Of a stretch of 16,594 nt of DNA, positions 14,139-16,594 are shown piece by piece (positions within the stretch are counted from its first letter, which is position 1; each line of letters starts with the position of its first letter). The stretch is from RYN-433 sp036558265 (GTDB taxonomy: Bacteria > Planctomycetota > Phycisphaerae > Tepidisphaerales > Tepidisphaeraceae), in assembly GCA_036558265.1 (NCBI GenBank), contig DATBFY010000728.1, positions 1 to 16,594 of the forward strand, written 5' to 3'. A program made the position numbers and the translations under genes. The notes beneath the pieces are model-generated. The model ran no database searches and had not been told where the DNA came from. It was given only the letters and a program-made list of their open reading frames with translations.

Positions 14139-14189
14139 TAGAACCGACGGCGCATACGAACTCAACAGTGTGGAACGGAGGCTACCGAA

Positions 14190-14468
14190 ATGGCCGAAGC
14201 GCCTGATCCTGGCGGCACGAGGGGTCCGCAGCAGCAACCCCCGCAACACCGGCCCGTGCCGGTGAACCCGAGCGTCGAATCGACGAGGCTGGACGACGCC
14301 CACGACCGCGCCGTCCACGAGGCCCAGGAAGGCCTGGGCGCGGTGGTTGGCACCGGCCTGGGGTGCCTGGGCGTGACGCTCGCGCCCTGGCTGATGATCG
14401 CGGTCGGCGTCGGGGCGGCGGTGATCCTGATCGCGATCGTCAAAGGGTGTGGCGGGACGGGACATTAG
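14190..14468 (+). CDS. Small glycine-rich single-span membrane protein
   Basis: A 92-residue protein I do not recognise. Residues 1-45 are hydrophilic and Pro/Gln-rich (GPQQQPPQHRPVPVNP), then DDAHDRAVHEAQEGLG. Residues 50-84 are hydrophobic and glycine-rich (AVVGTGLGCLGVTLAPWLMI, then AVGVGAAVILIAIV), which could be one span or a short hairpin. It ends KGCGGTGH. The ATG is preceded by GGAGG with 9-base spacing. It lies 20 bases before the NHL-propeller gene and is probably co-transcribed with it, so it might anchor or assist that secreted protein; this is inference. Confidence 0.65.
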   Translation: MAEAPDPGGTRGPQQQPPQHRPVPVNPSVESTRLDDAHDRAVHEAQEGLGAVVGTGLGCLGVTLAPWLMIAVGVGAAVILIAIVKGCGGTGH

Positions 14469-14488
14469 CCCGCGCGGGGAGGACGGCA

Positions 14489-15367
14489 ATGATCCGCGGC
14501 TTCGCATGTCTTCTGGTGGTCGTCGCGCTGGGCGCGCGGGCGGACTATCGACTGATGCCGGGGTTCCCGCAGCTTCCGCCGGGCGTGCGGCTGGCGGGGG
14601 TGTCCGGCGTGGCGACCGACTCGAAGGGCAACGTTTTCGTCTTCCATCGCGGCGAGACGCCGCTGCTGGTCTTCGAGCCCTCGGGCAAGTTCATCCGCTC
14701 ATTCGGCAAAGGGCTCTTCAAGTCGGCGCACGGTCTGCGGATCGACAAGGACGACAACATCTGGACGACCGACAACGCCGATCACGTCGTGATCAAGTTC
14801 GACCACGAGGGGAAGGTGCTGATGACGCTGGGCGAGCGCGGCGTCAGCGGCGAGGACGATCGCCACTTCAACAAGCCGGCGGACATCGCCTTGGGCGAAA
14901 ACGGGACGTTCTTCATCGCCGACGGGTACGGCAACTCGCGCGTCGTCAAGTTCGACAAGGACGGGAAGTTCCTGCTGGCCTGGGGCAAGAAGGGCAAAGG
15001 CGAAGGCGAATTCAACCTGCCCCACGCGGTGCGGATCGATTCGAAGGGCCTGGTCTACGTCGGCGACCGCGAGAACGACCGCGTGCAGGTCTTCGACCAG
15101 AACGGCCGTTTCATTCGTCAGTTCGGCGGCTTCGCGCCGTTCGGCCTGTTCATCACACCGGCGGACGAATTGTTCGTCGCTGACGGGCGCAAGGACGAGG
15201 TTCACCGGATGACCCTGGAGGGGAAGATCCTCGAAACATGGGGCAGGCGTGGGCCGGAACCCGGCAACTTTTTCCTCCCGCACGGGATCACGGTGGCGCC
15301 CGACGGGGCCGTCTACGTCACCGAGATCGACGGCAAGCGAATCCAGAAGTTCCTGCCCAACCGATGA
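14489..15367 (+). CDS. Secreted NHL-repeat beta-propeller, amidating-lyase-like
   Basis: A 292-residue protein with a signal peptide (MIRGFACLLVVVALGARA, cleavage before D19). The rest is a six-bladed NHL-type propeller: GVSGVATDSKGNVFVFHRGE, SAHGLRIDKDDNIWTTDNAD, FNKPADIALGENGTFFIADG, FNLPHAVRIDSKGLVYVGDR, GLFITPADELFVADG and LPHGITVAPDGAVYVTEIDG. The phrases HGLRIDKDDNIWTTD, ADGYGNSRVVKFDKDGKF and GEFNLPHAVRID resemble the peptidyl-alpha-hydroxyglycine alpha-amidating lyase (PAL) family, which in animals cleaves hydroxyglycine-extended peptides. Bacterial members are of unproved function, and a simple binding propeller is equally possible. ATG at 14489 has GGGGAGGA 5 bases upstream; the longer frame to 14363 runs into the preceding gene. 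A palindrome CCCGCGCGGG (14469-14478) sits between the two genes. It converges on the SpoVR gene, 28 bases away. Confidence 0.8.
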   Translation: MIRGFACLLVVVALGARADYRLMPGFPQLPPGVRLAGVSGVATDSKGNVFVFHRGETPLLVFEPSGKFIRSFGKGLFKSAHGLRIDKDDNIWTTDNADHVVIKFDHEGKVLMTLGERGVSGEDDRHFNKPADIALGENGTFFIADGYGNSRVVKFDKDGKFLLAWGKKGKGEGEFNLPHAVRIDSKGLVYVGDRENDRVQVFDQNGRFIRQFGGFAPFGLFITPADELFVADGRKDEVHRMTLEGKILETWGRRGPEPGNFFLPHGITVAPDGAVYVTEIDGKRIQKFLPNR

Positions 15368-15395
15368 CAAAAGTACCGGTCGCTGAACACCTTGA

Positions 15396-16594
15396 CTACA
15401 TCACCTGATGCGCTGGCGGCGGGACGTCGTCGTGGATGGTCTGCTGCTTGGGCTGATGGCCGTCGAAGGTGAAGAGGATCATCTCGTCGTCGATCCTGGC
15501 CTGCAGATGCACCGGGCGGTGCCAGAGCTTGTGGACGTTCTTGAGCGTCTCGACGGCGTACTTGATCTCGATGTCCAGGCCGTTGTGCTGGTGGGCCATG
15601 TAGAGCTCGCCGCGATTGCCGTAGTTGCCGTCGACGACGTAGATGAACGGCTGGCCCATGTTGGTGATCTGGTAGAGCAGGGTCTGCTTGATGCGCTCGG
15701 GGTCGCGGCTGACGATGCGGAGCTGGCCGGTGTGGGGGTCGCGGCCGTACTGGTAGAACTTGTGTTTCTCGATGAACTCGGGGGTCATGAACTCGTCGAC
15801 GAACGTCAGGTCGTTGTAGACGCGGCGGACCTCGAAGATCTTTTCGCGCCCCAGGCCCAGACCCTTGTCCCACTTCTTCTTGGCGCCTAAGTCGTCGGCC
15901 TCCTCGTAGTCCTTGCCGAACTTGCCCTTGTTCCAGCGGTCCTCGATGTCGCGGAACATCTCGACGCCGATCTTGTACGGGTTGAAGCCGCCCGGGGGCA
16001 TGTGGACGGTGCCGGAGTGGTGGTCGGCGTAATCGACGACCTCCTTGGCCTCGACGAAATGCTTGGTCATCAGGGTTGAGTGCCAGTAGGTCGCCCAGCC
16101 TTCGTTCATGATCTTGGTCATGCCCTGGGGGGCGAAGTAGTAGGACTCCTCGCGGACGATCGAGAGGATGTCGGTCTGCCAGTCTTCGAGGCGCGCGTGC
16201 TGGAGCAGGTAGAGCAGGACGTCGCGGGTCGGGCGCGCGGGGGTGGCGTGTTTCTTCCTGGCGGCGTCCTCGCGGTTCTTCTTGGCCTCGGCTTCCAGGG
16301 CGGCCTTGGGGTTGATCCAGCGGTCCATGTAGTCCTTGGCCTGGTAGCGGGTGACCGTCGGGGCCTCGCGCCGGGTATCTGTGGGCGGCGGGGCGTCCAC
16401 GGGGCCGCGGTTCATGAACATGCTGTAGGGGTCGATCAGGTGCTCCATCGAGAGACAGATGTCGGCGAACTTCTCGACGGTGTCGTAGCCGTGCTTCTCG
16501 ATGTGCTTGCGGAAGCGGGTCGAGTGGTTGGCCATCTCGTCCATCATCTTCCGGTTGGTCCGGCTGAACCAGTAGTTGTTCTTGAAGAAGTCGG
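15396..16594 (-). CDS. spoVR: SpoVR-family protein (N-terminus outside window)
   Basis: The frame runs from the TAG at 15396-15398 to the right edge without a stop and continues upstream of the Met at 16547 with family-typical residues (DFFKNNYWFSRTNRK), so the start lies beyond the window. About 398 residues are visible of roughly 500 usual for the family. Conserved blocks are DEMANHSTRFRKHIEKHG, DILSIVREESYYFAPQGM, TKIMNEGWATYWHS, GTVHMPPGGFNPYKIGVEMF, DEFMTPEFIEKHKFYQY and QPFIYVVDGNYGNRGELYM. SpoVR was named for spore cortex formation in Bacillus, but it is widespread in non-sporulating bacteria, where it is often next to a PrkA-type kinase and a DUF444 protein; those would be expected just right of this window. 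Biochemical function is unknown. No TM segment is seen. Confidence 0.93.
   Translation of the reverse strand, partial: DFFKNNYWFSRTNRKMMDEMANHSTRFRKHIEKHGYDTVEKFADICLSMEHLIDPYSMFMNRGPVDAPPPTDTRREAPTVTRYQAKDYMDRWINPKAALEAEAKKNREDAARKKHATPARPTRDVLLYLLQHARLEDWQTDILSIVREESYYFAPQGMTKIMNEGWATYWHSTLMTKHFVEAKEVVDYADHHSGTVHMPPGGFNPYKIGVEMFRDIEDRWNKGKFGKDYEEADDLGAKKKWDKGLGLGREKIFEVRRVYNDLTFVDEFMTPEFIEKHKFYQYGRDPHTGQLRIVSRDPERIKQTLLYQITNMGQPFIYVVDGNYGNRGELYMAHQHNGLDIEIKYAVETLKNVHKLWHRPVHLQARIDDEMILFTFDGHQPKQQTIHDDVPPPAHQVM

Noticed and set aside
14363..14488. Extended start of the NHL-propeller frame
   Set aside because: It overlaps the upstream small gene; ATG 14489 has a strong ribosome site and a signal peptide follows at once.
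14061..14507. Extension of the MBL frame to 14507 on the minus strand
   Set aside because: It crosses the divergent region and the small membrane-protein gene, and adds no MBL-like sequence.

Overview
The window is a GC-rich stretch of bacterial chromosome with ordinary housekeeping and cell-envelope genes and no phage, transposase, rRNA, tRNA or CRISPR content that I can see. The mixture suggests a Gram-negative member of the Planctomycetota, possibly Phycisphaerae: an AsmA/TamB-type envelope protein, a futalosine-pathway menaquinone enzyme (MqnE), a YyaL/DUF255 protein, SpoVR, a PEGA lipoprotein, low-complexity repeats that read as MEDGGWRMEDGG-like peptides, and sparse Shine-Dalgarno use. 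This assignment is inference from gene content, not a database match.

Layout. Positions 2-1750 (+): C-terminal part of an AsmA/TamB-like protein, open at the left edge. 1819-2610 (+): atypical small-molecule/LPS-kinase-like protein. 2694-3836 (+): aminofutalosine synthase MqnE. 3823-4503 (-): stand-alone B3/B4 domain protein, overlapping the end of mqnE tail-to-tail. 4704-5984 (+): citrate synthase, followed by a PEGA lipoprotein (6026-6556, +). 6560-7231 (-): PmtA/UbiE-like methyltransferase; 7361-8338 (-): secreted alpha/beta-hydrolase esterase. 8447-8845 (+): secreted Dabb-domain protein. 8864-9313 (-): conserved-looking 149-residue protein of unknown function. 9464-10627 (+): Tat-exported sulfite-oxidase-family molybdoenzyme. 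10655-12973 (-): DUF255/YyaL thioredoxin-like protein with a C-terminal DsbD-alpha-like domain; 13053-14036 (-): metallo-beta-lactamase-fold hydrolase with a C-terminal membrane anchor. 14190-14468 and 14489-15367 (+): small glycine-rich membrane protein and a secreted NHL/amidating-lyase-like beta-propeller, probably one operon. 15396-16594 (-): SpoVR family, open at the right edge.

The genes do not form a single pathway. Two connect to central and respiratory metabolism (citrate synthase, MqnE), several are exported or envelope proteins (AsmA-like, PEGA lipoprotein, esterase, Dabb, sulfite oxidase, NHL propeller, anchored MBL), and one is a redox-fold fusion (YyaL-DsbD alpha). No coding-free gap exceeds 300 bases; the largest is the 200-base divergent region 4504-4703, which holds a promoter and a GAC trinucleotide repeat.

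The most interesting structure is between and across the genes. Three genes have a TATACT/TATTCT hexamer ending 8-9 bases before the start codon with no Shine-Dalgarno, as expected for leaderless or nearly leaderless mRNA, while others have good Shine-Dalgarno sites. Short tandem repeats whose unit is not a multiple of three sit inside two coding regions (heptamer at 6068-6095, octamer at 11451-11482), so loss or gain of one unit would switch the reading frame. Another repeat-like tract encodes a signal peptide (8282-8320). All five tail-to-tail gene pairs are separated by at most 28 bases, one of them overlapping, and none shows an intrinsic terminator. I did not find a clearly new multi-gene system.
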